Source: Thamnaconus septentrionalis (taxonomy: Eukaryota; Chordata; Actinopteri; Tetraodontiformes; Monacanthidae). Taken from it: DNA of 64,000 nucleotides. Below the pieces are notes generated by a model. The model did no database searches. It was given only the letters and a program-made list of their open reading frames with translations, and was not told the origin of the DNA. The stretch lies in assembly GCA_009823395.1 (NCBI GenBank), contig CM020501.1, forward strand, positions 5,223,861 to 5,287,860, given 5' to 3'. The stretch's first letter is position 1; each line of letters begins with the position of its first letter. Made by a program: the position numbers and the translations under genes. This document shows positions 27,301 through 39,200 of the stretch, in pieces.

Positions 27301-30040
27301 ATCTCTCCTGTTTCACACGGTTGGCCCGCTCATAATTCAAGGCCTCACTCCGCACAGGAACCAGCAAGCTCCTCACAAGTGTGCTGTGTGCAACCAAATT
27401 CTCAAAACTGATGATTTTCACATTTCATTTCTTCATTTATTTGGTAATAATTCAATAACGTGATAGAATAAGTGTTATCATGACACGTCACTGGGTTACT
27501 CCAAGTGACAACTTAACCCTTTAAGCGCCAGAATTTTTTTCAAGAAAATACTCAATTGTGATATCAAGATTTCAAATGGCTGTGACTTCAAATTTGTTAG
27601 GGATAAAGCAATACTGTAATTGAGAAAAAATCTTCAGTATGACCCAAACTGTGTGAAAGGAGTACATTTTTTTTTGGTTGTTTGTTTGTTTTTGTATTAT
27701 GTCAGATGTCAGGTATCTGTATGTCAGTCTCCACAATACCCCACAGGCTCATCAAAATGTTTTATCCACTTTTGATAATTTTCCACATATCTCAAACAGA
27801 CCCAGCCATCATCACTGTAATTTACAGGGTAACCGCGAACATCCCTGCTGCCTCCACCAGCACTGGCTGGGCGTTTCCTCCCACAGCTTCTACCACGTTG
27901 ATCACTAACTCCCCGCGCCCTCCGTCACCATTAGCGGTGCTTTGAGCACTCCTGCTTCCCCCACCACGTCCCCTCATCCTCACTACACCCCAGCCACGCT
28001 GAGGCGAAGCATTTGCTGCTTGGTGACTGTCGTGGCGCATGGACTCGCTGCCACTGCGTAAAGACGCACCGGCAGACTTCGCTCTAACGGGACGACTGAA
28101 CATCATCGTCAGAGTGCGAATATTCCTCTTCGTTGAGTCAGACATTACTTGACGAAGTACTTCGTCAACGAACAAACCTCTCGGCAATGTATTCTCGGCA
28201 AAATTCGCTGTCTTTCTCGCTCTCTCTCTCTCTGCTCCCACTACAACCACTTCTTCGTGTCCTCGACTGAGGCTTTCTCTCTCTTTATACTCCAAAATCT
28301 GAATACAAACACCCCGACAAATGCTACTCAGATTGAAGCCACAGGTATCTGCCATCTCCTGGTGTAAAGTGGTAACTACTTTTATAACCATATTTACCGC
28401 TATGGCCTGTTTAATTCAGCAACGACGCTTGTCGCAATTTTGCTAAAGGGTTAAGTGACGTAACCTACTGACTCCTCAATGAAGTGAACTCAACTCTCCA
28501 CAGCATGTGGGTGAAAGGTTAAGATAAAACCTAAAACAAAAGCAGACTAATTCTGCTGTCCACTCTGCCCTTTGGTGGTGCGGAGCTATAAACTAGTGCC
28601 ACGTAATTTATATCTGAGTCATTAAATATGATAAGAAACGGTTGTGTGAGCTGGAATGTGAGACATCTCACAGCTGCAATGGAGACAATATGAGGCTCGC
28701 GCACAAGGCCTGTAGATTCTTTTCACTGACCCTCTGAACCTGCTGACCTTTGATCACACACACACACACACACACAGGTATGGTATTTCCGTTGCCAGCA
28801 TCATCACTAGCATAACTAAAGTGACGGACTACTTGTAAATGTAGTTTATCTTTTCTTTTGGAGTCACAAAACGATAATGAAATAAAAGGAAATAAAGAAA
28901 GAAAGCAAATAAAAACATCCAAGTAGAATATATACAGTAATTGGGGCAGGAGACACAATAACTCTCATCCTGTGCACATAAAGGCCTGCAACCAGCCACT
29001 CAAACTTGCCTTTCCATTTCTCAGGTGCACCAAGAAAGGTTTGGTCAGAGCCGCCAGCATGCTCTTTCCTAGAACGCCCTCTGCCGTGGCCCCGTGGAGG
29101 ACGTTGCTCTTCTCCGTTCGCGGGGACGCCGGGGCAATTCTCACATTGGAGATCTAGATCGGAGAAGGATGACATGTCAGCTTTCGGGCTAAATCTGGCA
29201 GCGGCGCACGCGCTGCGACTATGCAGTCATTGGCGACATTCTGCCGCTCTCTCCCCGATGTAAGGACATCCCTCCTCTCACAGCATGGCCTCGCGCCCAA
29301 CATACCGCCACTTGGATAAGTTGGTCGTCTTTGCTGCTGGGGTCCCTCCAGACGAGGTGGACGCCCACGTCGCTGGAGATCTTGTAGCCCGCGGCGCTGA
29401 CCTCCCGTGACCTCGTGGTCCTGTCCAGCAGCACCTCCATGGTGTAGCTGAATTTGTACAGCTGGTTGTTGTTCAGCCGGGGGCCGGCGGCAACATCTGC
29501 GGGGAGAGAAAGCACGTAGGGGGGGTCATGTTTTAAAAAAAAGTCATGTTTAAACGCTCTGTACAGCTTTAAAAACACATATTGGTGGAGGTTTTCTGGT
29601 GGGTGTTATGAATTCTCTTCCGATTGTTTTGTGGTGTGTGGGTTTAAAGTTCTGTGTGTGTGAAAACAAACACGGTAAACACAGGCTGTGTGGGTTCTGC
29701 AGCTCGTTTCGTCCAATGAAGTTGCACTTGAGACGGCTCAAACTGAAACTGCAAGCTACAAACAAACTCAAACTACACGTCTCAAACGCTGAAATCGATC
29801 CCGGCATCAATGAATCGCTCTTTGCAAAGTAACCGCTCCAATTTCCCAACAAATCCAAGTCGACGTGGACGAAGCGGTTGTCCAACGACCGAGGCGTGTT
29901 CGACAGCAGCAGACGTGTCGGCCACGCCACAGCTGGATTAGGCTCCTCTGTCAGATATGACATCAGGAGGACAGACTGACGTGTCAGTATTTGATTTCAT
30001 CACCCGCTGTGAGAGGATCGAGAAGGCTGATTCAGCAGCG

Positions 30041-30076
<36 letters not shown>

Positions 30077-30451
30077 GGTCTGAGTTGCAAACTAAGAAAT
30101 GGGTTCAGAACACTCTAAGGGCCAAGAACTTTAAAACATGCGCTTGCTTTATCATCATATGTCATCAAATGGCCCTGTGTGCGAAGTGAGTCCTTGACAC
30201 TAGTTGGTGAAATAGGTCAAGATTCATCCAGGTGGCAAGCAAAGTACATTTTTTCTGCAATAATCCCAAAGCTTTTCATTTCAGCTGAAGTACAAACACG
30301 CCAATGCAAAGGTCACGCTAACCTCTCTGTTGGCCTCAGGACATCCTACCACCCCCACATCCACAACGATGAGCGCCCAGTCCAACTCACCTTTAGTGGA
30401 GGCTGAGACCAAGGAGGCGGCGCCCAGCAGGAACACAACCAGAGGCAGCAT
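19196..30451 (-). CDS. mttp: Microsomal triglyceride transfer protein large subunit (complete)
   Basis: Eighteen coding exons join in frame to 888 codons including stop (887 aa; human 894). In transcript order: 30391-30451, 29306-29496, 29010-29153, 26816-26923, 26605-26721, 26362-26501, 26123-26273, 25063-25220, 24790-24958, 24096-24203, 23770-23982, 23465-23676, 23283-23380, 22619-22740, 22219-22446, 20993-21117, 19455-19625, 19196-19343. Exon 1 is a signal peptide ([17 protein letters not shown]). The N-terminal beta-barrel, helical domain and C-terminal lipid-binding sheets follow, with strongly conserved segments such as [40 protein letters not shown] and [15 protein letters not shown] pairs with protein disulfide isomerase in the ER lumen and transfers triglyceride to nascent apoB particles. 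Donor of intron 3 is GC (AAG|GCAAGT), forced by the frame. No disruption was seen. Confidence 0.97.
21630..21790 (-). repeat. Dispersed teleost repeat fragment (family A) in mttp intron 15
   Basis: Read on the minus strand it contains GTTTGCATGTTCTCAC, CTTCCTCCCACA, GTGAATGGTTGTCTGTCTCT and GTGGCCCTGTGATAAAC. This is the middle part of a very common fish interspersed repeat. Related parts occur at 38208-38350 and 54969-55110. Class is not certain from sequence alone. Confidence 0.65.
22757..22822 (+). repeat. Retroposon 3'-tail-like fragment in mttp intron 13
   Basis: TTAGATTAGATT-type repeats lead into TTTATTGATCCCAAATTGGG, a phrase typical of the 3' tails of several fish retroposons. No coding sequence is attached. 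Confidence 0.5.
24270..24310. repeat. Compound (TA)n(CA)n microsatellite
   Basis: A TA run followed by a CA run, inside mttp intron 9. Confidence 0.93.
27517..28450. mobile_element. piggyBac-like element in mttp intron 3, 934 bp
   Basis: The left end is TTAA|CCCTTTAAGCGCC (TTAA at 27513-27516). The right end, read inward on the minus strand, is TTAA|CCCTTTAGCAAAATTG (TTAA at 28451-28454). A duplicated TTAA target plus short inverted ends starting CCCTTTA is the signature of piggyBac transposons. Inside is a 189-codon minus-strand frame (27822-28391) that I cannot match to a transposase. At 934 bp the element is much shorter than an autonomous piggyBac, so it is probably a defective, deleted copy. 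Base composition inside (GC-rich near 27840-28110) differs from the surrounding intron. Confidence 0.7.
28755..28776. repeat. (CA)n microsatellite
   Basis: About eleven CA units in mttp intron 3. Confidence 0.9.
30042..30074. repeat. (CA)n microsatellite
   Basis: About sixteen CA units in mttp intron 1. Confidence 0.93.
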
Positions 30452-30540
30452 TGTGGTTCCTCAGTCCGCAGCCTAGGAGAACCAGAACCAGAACCAGGTC
30501 GGAGAAGAAGAGCCAGCGGCTGGAGACTGTGGCGCTGTGG

Positions 30541-30560
30541 GACCAAAGGGGAAAGAGTCA
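30541..30560 (-). promoter_or_regulatory. Candidate nuclear-receptor (DR1-like) site of mttp
   Basis: The plus strand reads AGGGGAAAGAGTCA about 90 bases upstream of the mttp ATG. From memory, the human MTTP promoter carries a DR1 element AGGGGAAAGGTCA bound by HNF4A and other receptors; the fish copy differs by one inserted base. A second partly matching site (ACTCCAAACTCCA) lies at 30609-30622. Function is inferred from position and similarity. Confidence 0.4.
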
Positions 30561-31237
30561 AATCGCAGCCGGGCTGCTCCTAGTGTTGTTTTATCGGAGG
30601 GGAGGGCAGACTCCAAACTCCACGCTTTAGTACTAAGTACGAGATAACCGGCGAATGATTAACCAGGTCGCCCGGCGATACAGATGCAGGCAGGCAGGCG
30701 GGTTTTAATGCGAGGAGGTGGTGGAAGTGGGGTGTTGAGGGGAGGGCGCGCTGATTGATCAATCACTGCAATCGGATTACCTGATTGACTCAAAGCGATC
30801 ACGGGGGGAGAGTGAGACGCCGAGTCCGAGCCGCAGGCTGCGTCGCATCGATCGCGCCGCATTGTTGAGTCGTGTTGAATGAATGGAAAAGCAGAACTCA
30901 AAGTCACAGGGCGCGCTCGTTCGTGCCGGCGAGGGGGAAGGCTGCTCGTGCTGGTCACACACTTCCTGTTTTAGGGATCAACAGAGGCGCTTTTGTCGAC
31001 GCGGGTCCGTCAGAGGACCCGGCCTGCTCTCTTCCTCCTCCCCTCCCCAGGTCCGATTACTTAAGGTCTCGGTTCAGGGGAGCAGGGGGCTCTGTCTAAA
31101 TGTTAGACTAGGCCTGGTTTTAGTCAAGCTAAGCGTATTCTTAGAATACGTTTCCAGGGAACATGTTGACTTTTTAAAATGTCCAATACGTACAATGTAC
31201 AATAAAGAATTTCAGAGCTTTTCCTTCCTGTTTTTAA

Positions 31238-31288
<51 letters not shown>
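31238..31288. repeat. (ATCT)n microsatellite
   Basis: About twelve perfect ATCT units. Confidence 0.95.
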
Positions 31289-32101
31289 TTTTTTGCAAAG
31301 AGGCGAACAGCACACATATCAAAATAAAAGGGAAGTTACAGTGGAAAAATACATTTAGACAAATTTACATTTGAAAGTGCAGGGCAGATAAAAACACAGA
31401 AACTGAAATTACTCTTAGTGTCTCGAAAGAGTGAACTAAGATTTGTACTTCAGCAAAAGTTTTTGCATTTTTTCCCTCCCTGTGCCGTACAGATTTGTTT
31501 ATCCCGAAACTGTGGTTAATGACTAAATTTGCACCATTAGTTTGAGAAATGTGAAATGGGTCTGCCACAATTATGCATGTGCACTCATCCGCATTCAGTG
31601 TGTGTTCGTGTATGACGATGGACAATGCAGGGCTTGAAAGGCAGACCGTCAGGCTCATATGTCATCAACTTCATCAGCAGCAATTAGCAATTAGCCAGCT
31701 ATCAGGGAGTGCCAGCAGAATACACTTTTCCTGCTCCTGAATATTTACATTTTCTGCTTGAGGACCATTTGGCACATTGGTATTGTCTGCACTTTTGTGA
31801 TACTTGTTATTCTTTCTTTAAATGGTAAAATTCACTGAAGTCTATCTTAAACCAGATAGACCTCGAACTAGTTGCAACTTGTCACAAGACCAACATAGAG
31901 AGCCAAACAACCATCAGCACTCACAAACAATTTTGTTGCCATTCAACCAAACACATCTTTCAGAAGTGGGAGGAAGATGCAATACCTGGAGACAACCTCC
32001 ACAACCTTTACTTTGGTCTCACTGTGGTCCTGATAACAAACAGTAGTTTGAACCACTGTAAGGCCTTTCCAAGAAAAATCTTTTCCAGGTGATAACTTGA
32101 G

Positions 32102-32368
32102 CTATCTGGGAATCCCAAGATTTACCCAAAGATCTTCACTGTTTTGATCATGAAGTTTCCACAATGTGAACAAGCACACAGCCATCATTTCCACTCTCCC
32201 TCTGATGATTTGTTTTAGCTGCCTGAGGCAGATGCAAATGTCCGGATCCAGCAAGCACTCAGGAGCCAACGCTGTGCTTCTCCAGTTGACTCTGTATCGC
32301 TCATGGATCCTCTGCAGATAAGGTGTCCAGGAAGCACTTCCTGACCTTTGACAAGCTGCAGCACACAA
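32102..32368 (-). other. Unassigned open frame, possible exon or pseudoexon
   Basis: An 88-codon minus-strand frame ending in TAG, with a mixed amino-acid composition. It contains YRVNWRSTALAPECLLDPD and RGRVEMMAVCLFTLWKLHD. I recognise no family. Possible acceptors upstream are weak and no partner exons were found. It may be chance or an old exon fragment. Confidence 0.2.
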
Positions 32369-35120
32369 CTACTTCCTTTCAGTCTTAACATTCACTCCAA
32401 CTGCTGAAAGCATATTTGACTAAGCTGGACCTATTCACGCAATACTGTTGACTTCTGAAAACACTCCAACTAAATGTTAAAAAAAAAAAAAGTGAATGGA
32501 TGTGCCGGAGGGAAACACTGATTTCATCAGTAGGAAGAAATACACTTGTTTTTCTGCGAAGTTTAGAAAACCAGCAAGTGTAGGCTAACGCTTCGGGACA
32601 AAGGTCACGCTATACGTTTCCAATCAATTGCTGATAAGACAGCAAACAGGTGCTTTTATCAAAGTGGGCTATCTAAATTGTGAATTATCTGTGTTGTGTT
32701 GAAAGAAAACTGTGCGTCTCTGAGTGAGTTTTGTTGACGGAAAGGTGACTTTTCCTTCCTCATCTCAGCCTGATCAATAATAGAGACAGCAAAACACTCA
32801 GTGATAAATACCTACTTCAATACTTGCTAACCCTCTTATTTACATGATACCCGTTTGTGATTCTGTCTCAAATGTCTGTTGTCAGAATAGAGGTACAACT
32901 CTACATTTTCTATATAAAGGTTTAAATGGCTATTTTAACTTGTTTATATTTCCAACTCAAAAATCAGATACACAACACAGCATCAAGAAAAGGGAGGGAA
33001 TTGATAGATCGAGCTGCCTCACAGTCTCACAGTCCATCGTTAGACGTGTTAGCAGTCAGTAGGAAATCAAATGACAAATCCAGTGTGACTGTGATTAATG
33101 ATATCCATGGCTTTCTAGAAGAATTATACAGCTACAGGCAATTTTTCTAAAATCACACTATTTTGTTGAGTTTGTGACCATGTCAAAAAGGTCATTTTAG
33201 ACTTGATGTTCACCTCTTTTCAAGTGGATCTGCTCCTTACGTTGACATTAATAGTATTTTTTTTTTTTAGCAACAAATAGAACAAAAACAAAACATTTGC
33301 ATTGACTTCATTTATAGAACACAAAATTTTATGCAAACAATCTTACAATGTGCAACAATTTATCACGTCATCTAATGTCAAGGCAGCAGATTGTCATTAA
33401 TAAGTATATTCACACAGGAAAAAAGACCTTTACAAAATATCTTAATCTAGTAATTATCTTCTGTCAATACAAAGGAGTCCATTGACTGCATTCAGATAAC
33501 TTTTTGAAGCACAGTATTACGCATGATTCACACACTGACACCAGTTTACAAAGAACATTTATTTAGATTCATATTTACAACTCCTCATGTTTCAGATATT
33601 TACAAATAATCAGGAGCACATGTGAAACAGAAGAAATCCGGGATTTATAGAAGGTAAAATCACAAATATGGCACTGAGTGGTCAAAAAGAGCGTGAAATG
33701 TCAACAACAATCATATCAAGCTTTTAGTGAAAAAGTTATTAACTCTTAGATTGCGGCTCAATTGGATGCATTTGTAAAAAAAAAATTGAACAATACATTG
33801 GATGTTCAGTCATCAAAGCTGCAGATTTTTTTTGCAATTGAAATCTTTTGCTGTAGATTCACACTGTTTTGAATAGAAATTTGTTTTTTGTTTTCTCTAG
33901 TTCCATGCAATGCAGTCTTATTAAAAACTACAAGAAATACACAACATTTTGTGACTCGATGCTGGTGGGAGAGCCTGTGTGTTCTGTTTTCAAGTAATGT
34001 GAAAATATGCAAGCTATTACTCCTTTATGTTCTGTTAACAAACCGGCACACCAGCACGAGCCTTGGAAAAAGATTTTATCCAACTTTCCAGAGAAAACGT
34101 TGACACCAAATCAGGAAAAGGAAAAAAACAAAACAAAACCATAAGAGAAATTAGGAAGATAGTATAGCAAATCAACACAATTTACAACACTTGGTAGAAT
34201 TTGGGGGAGAAACACTGGGTGAACACTGATAGTAAGATTGGTTGATGTGCAAGGAAGGGAACATTTACACTGTGCTGCAATGCATTTCCTGTCAAACTGC
34301 TGTGGTATTTAATAGAACCTGGCATTACTGAGCATCTTAACTCACGGTGATGCATGAGGCGCGCCCTCTAGTGGCTGCTGCCAGAAACCAAGAAGAGTTT
34401 ATGACAAAAACTGCAGTGAACCTCGTCGCTCTTACCTGAAGGTTAAAGTGCTTAAGGCTGAATGCTTAGAAGAAAGAATAAATGAAATTCTGTCAGTGCT
34501 TTCATCTCAACTAAAGAAAAAAGAACAAACAAACAACAGGCCCGTGTTTAGAACAATACTGTGTCCATCTCGCCCCCACTTACTCCGCTTACAAACTGTA
34601 GCTGTTTCATATGAGCAAAATGTCACAGACCAAAAACAAAAGCTAAACTGATTCTCCAAAGCAGTAAATAGACTCCATTCAACATTCAACAAAGTGGTAA
34701 GCAGCTGTTTCACTCTAAACTAAGTGCCTATTTTACAAATACTCTTGTCTTTTTTTTTTTTTAATATTTACCATAAATGAAATACATTTAGTAGTGCCAA
34801 TGTCCTACCAGTAGACAACAGGCATGCAGTGCATTTCCAGAATCACTTTGAATCTTTGCAGACAAGCCCCGAAGTGCCGTGTTAGAAAACTGCTGCTGTG
34901 AGAAAGTGCACCATTCTTCTGCTTGTGCGTGATGATCGGTTGGAACTTGGTGCACACGAGCTTCACAAACCCCCGAGAAGAACCACTCCCGCTTTCAAGA
35001 CCTGTGTTGCCTTTGTTCTACTTTGTACTGTGTAAGAGCTACGGGACATTTTAGAGGTTTAGCTTCATTCAAAACTAGGGCCACAGATAACTCTAAAAAT
35101 AACTATGTACTATTTACACG

Positions 35121-35530
35121 TCAGTGAGACTCCCGGCTATGGACCCATAAAGTTGTGTCCCTTTGTTTGATCGGTATCCATCCAAACGGCAGAGTCCTAT
35201 GGAGAAGAAGAGAAACCTGTGTCAACATAAACCGCAGGTGAGCCTCAAACCACAGTGACCTTGCTAAGCTAGCAGTTAGCAATCAGACTAGTTCTCTTTG
35301 ATAGACAGAAGTGTTGCCATGTCACCAGCCAGTTGTACTTGGCTCTTCCTCCTCTTTGACAGATGTACTGTTCATGTGCAATAAATCCAACAGATTTAGC
35401 AGGAGTTTCTGCAGAGCATGGCATACTAGTGATTATTTGCCGCTATATTAAAAAAAATGACATTGAGCAGAGCTTACCAGATGAACTCTTCGTGCCTCTG
35501 GAGGTGATGTGGGCGTCTTAGGTATACAAA
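35121..35530 (-). other. Two splice-competent exons downstream of tspan5
   Basis: Exon A is 35478-35530, 53 nt. It has a strong pyrimidine-rich acceptor (CTCCTGTTTTGCAG) and a strong donor (CTG|GTAAGC). Exon B begins at 35196 after CTCTTCTTCTCCATAG. Both are on the tspan5 strand, 0.8-1.2 kb past its stop. Joined to the phase-0 end of tspan5 exon 7 they would add 42 residues ending at a TGA (35123-35121). Joined to a GTAGGT donor overlapping the tspan5 stop (36302-36297) they would add only four residues. A third frame stays open to TAG at 35139-35137. I found no other upstream exon, so an alternative tspan5 3' end is the simplest reading. Confidence 0.5.
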
Positions 35531-36298
35531 CTGCAAAACAGGAGTAAGGCAAAAATTAAAACTGCACTAGGGAGTAGCTGGGCATATTTATTTTTATTAT
35601 GAAATTTTTTTCTGAAAACTACAAGTTCTCTTTGACTTCTACAGTACTGGCTGGAACAGAGTCTTTGAGAGTGCAATGGTTTCCATTGTTGCACAACTCA
35701 GTTCAGCAAATGTCCATAAATACATTTAAGGTGTAAAATATATTCCTAGAGGAATTAATTATCCCTTGCAGGAACGAGATGCAAACAACAGAGTTACATT
35801 CAAAACAACTCTTAAACTTCTAATGTTTTTGTCGCCTGTGACTGGCTTCACTTATCTATATATGAGCTGGAAATGGAATACATTTAATTTTATAATTCAA
35901 CAAAAAAATTGTAGCTTCTGCACTAACACAGCAGCCCTTAATACATATTTACAGTGCAGCAGCTCAGTTCCCCGGCAGTGACTTTTTCATCCTGGGACAT
36001 TCCATTCATAGCCTCTATTAGACATTTAACTCATAACCGCAAATGAAAACCACATGGTCCGCTGTCAGTATCAACAAAAGCCACGTGACTAATTTTCTGA
36101 GACCAAGGAACACTTGTAATAACTTTTCTACTCATGCATGCAGAAGATGCTAAAAAAATCAAAGTGGAAAAAATAGAAACGTATTTTTTGGCTTGGTATG
36201 TCATTTAGCATGACTAAAGTAACGTGAAAATCTTGCCTGCCGGTGGCAACGATCCATTCAAAAGAAAAGAACGGCAAAGCACATACGGCAAAAGTCAC

Positions 36299-39200
36299 CT
36301 ACCAACTTTCTCTCACGGCTTCGATGTCGCTCACGAGGTTCTGTGCTAAACAGATGCCGAAAATCTAAAAGACAAAAAGAGGTTTTCAACATTCAAATGT
36401 AGGTTTGCCAGCAACTGTAAAGCCGTGACTGTTTCCCCGTCCAACCTGCAGCAGTGCAATCCCAATGAAGATGCCGGCCACCACCGTCAGGTTGTCCTGA
36501 AGCCATTTCTCAAACTGGGGGACGCAGCCTTTAATGTAGATGAAGTTCCGCTGCTCCGCGTCCTGGTGAAGCACACAGAAAAAACACATTACAGCCTCTA
36601 TATCAAGTGGAAAAAGCAATTATTATGACAAAGCCTTTAAAAAAAAACAAAATAAAAAAACTAAACCTCGTCATGTCACCTTCACTTGACCTTCCTCACT
36701 TCCCTGCTATTTTTAATGGCCGCACATGATTGCACTCTTATTTTGTGGTCCTCGTGATACACCAAGCTTGTGAACCAATGTGACCCCACAGCTCCAACGC
36801 CCACTCGCCGTCATTCTCCTACACTCTAACGACTTCCTCCTTTTCCTCACATTTCACATCTAGAAAACCAACGCAACCTTTTCCATACATTACGCTACTG
36901 AGGAATAAGGCCAATGATGGAGGGGGAGGGGTTTCTTTTTCCAGTGCATTGCTGGGACGTGAGTAATACCACATGGTCCAAAGTGCTGATGGGGAAGCAG
37001 CTGCTGCATTCTGTGGACCAGAGAGCTGTGAAACGTACTGAAAGGGGAATATTGTGGCCAGGGTGGAGTACCTGATGACCTCATGCATTACGAAGGAAAA
37101 AGAAAGAAAAAAAAAAAACCACCAGGGTGCACAATGTCCGCTTTTCATACAGTGTTATATATCATCTGCTTCTGATATTTAAAGAGACATGTGAAGTGAT
37201 TGCCACTCACCGCTTTCGCCCGGATATCGTAACCACACTGTGTGTTGATGACATCCTCCTGTGGGGGGGGGAAGATGGATCACAGTTAGACATTTTTGTT
37301 TGAAAGAGAATTTTTTATGGAGAAAAAAGACGAGACAAGTCTCAGACTAGAACTGGTTTAAAAGTTACGGCATAAGACTTTAGCCTGTGTTGTGTGTGAA
37401 AAAAATAAATATGACATTTGTTTCGTTTGACCTCCCATCTGACTGGATTTGCTAGCAAAGCATGTTGGAGAATGTATCTATGATGGGTTACTGACAAAAA
37501 AACCTCAGCAAAATACATATGATTTTGCTGTGAAACACAATCCTCAGTTTATTCCCAGTGGAACGCATTCGTCATAACTTTTGACTTGGTGCCGTGACTG
37601 CAATGATTACACTGTGGGCCTGATTTACTAAGATGTCAAATAAAGATTGCTGAATTGCAGGCGCACACTTCTAGGCTGACTATCAAATACTATCGAATTG
37701 ACAGCAGGTGCAAAAGAGGTGAAGACCATCCAATTTAAAAAAATCTAATTAAAAAAAGGATTTTGCTCCTGTTCAGCTTTGGTAAATCACAGTGTGAATG
37801 CTGAACATTCTATTTACACCCTCTCCCCTAAATATCTTCCTGGTTCCGTCAGAAACACCCCTATCTGCGTCTTCATGACACCAAAGGCAGTGAATGGACT
37901 CTGTGCATTATTTTGCCCGTGTGACTGTCGCAACCCTCATAGCGCCCTCAGCTTTGTCATTATTTAACGTGTGTATTGACATGTGCATGTTTTTCCATGT
38001 GCACACCTTTAAAAAAAATAATAATAAAAATAGACCATTTTGTGCCCCAAATAACCAGGTTATAATTTATGCATAACACTTGTTGGGCACAACAAAACAC
38101 TGGTAAAAAAATATATATTTTTAAGTTTATGGACAGCAGTGTGGCGTTCATTCAATCTGGTCAGTGCAAAGTTTCATTTTCCTTTTCAACAATGTCCCGC
38201 TTGACGGTGTGAATGCGTGACAAATGGTTGTTTGTGTCTTTGTGGCCCTGCGATAAACTGTCGACTCGTCCGGGGTGTGACCCCGCCTTCACCCTGAGAA
38301 GCCTGGGATGGATTCCAGCATCCTCACGGCCCTGAGGACAAAGGAATTTGCATTTGTTGGATGAACGGCGCAGCTGGCAAGTGGGTAATGTCCCAGGGAA
38401 AATGTGCCAGATGTGCCGCAATGAGGTCTGAACACCGAGCTCGGGAGAGGTATAAGATTCTTGTATCTGATTTCAGGAACCGTGGTTTTTAGCTCGCATG
38501 TCGTGCCAGCAAGAGAAGTAAAAATGGACTTTCCGCATTTCTGTGGCGTTCACGGTCTGACTAGAAACACATATGGCTGTTCAAAAACACTGGTGAAGTG
38601 GATTTCTCATAATATGGGACCTTGTGAGTACATTCTTTGTGTTGTTTGCACGTACATGTGTGTGTAACCCAACTATTTGGAGCCAAGTCGTTGGTTTTCC
38701 TTTTGTATACAAAATGTGAGTCGGTGTTGCTTTAAAAGAGGGCGGCCTTGATGGAACAGGATGTCCTTGAGTCAGCAAACCAAAGAGAAACTTGTGCAAC
38801 TTTTACCCAGCCAGACGGGACTGTTTTGCACCGGCAGGGCCGTGTCACATCTTTGCAAACACGGCAGCGCTGGGAGTATTGTTCTGGTGTTCTGGGCCAA
38901 GATGTCTCAGTCGAGATAACCCCTCCCCGCTGCTCTCAGACGCTGCTGCGCGGCCAGAGTCTAAACAGCGAGCTCTGGATGTCCTGTTGGCAGCCGGCCA
39001 TTTCGTTTGACGCTCTGGGCCGGCTTTCTGCAGGACACAGATAACCAGGGCTATCTGTCACAGGGAGGACCTTCACCACTTCCCCTCCGACCGAAGACAC
39101 TTTCGAATGTTCCAGCACGTGAAAAAAAATAAAGTGATCCTGCTCAACTTGATTCCAAACTTTGGATGCAAGAAATGCAAAATCTCAGCATTCGAACCGA

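Larger units (their letters stand above)
30562..33550. other. Intergenic region upstream of mttp
   Basis: Holds the mttp upstream region, a CpG-rich patch (about 30780-31020), an ATCT microsatellite, and AT-rich DNA without recognised exons. A minus-strand frame at 32102-32368 looks mildly protein-like but has no recognised family. A possible tspan5 poly(A) signal lies just beyond, at 33558-33563 (AATAAA on minus). Confidence 0.55.

Noticed and set aside
28864..29175. 103-codon frame over mttp exon 3 as the coding frame
   Set aside because: It is out of frame with exon 2 and exon 4. The correct frame starts at 29153 and matches MTTP (AAL-KPFLVHL-GK).
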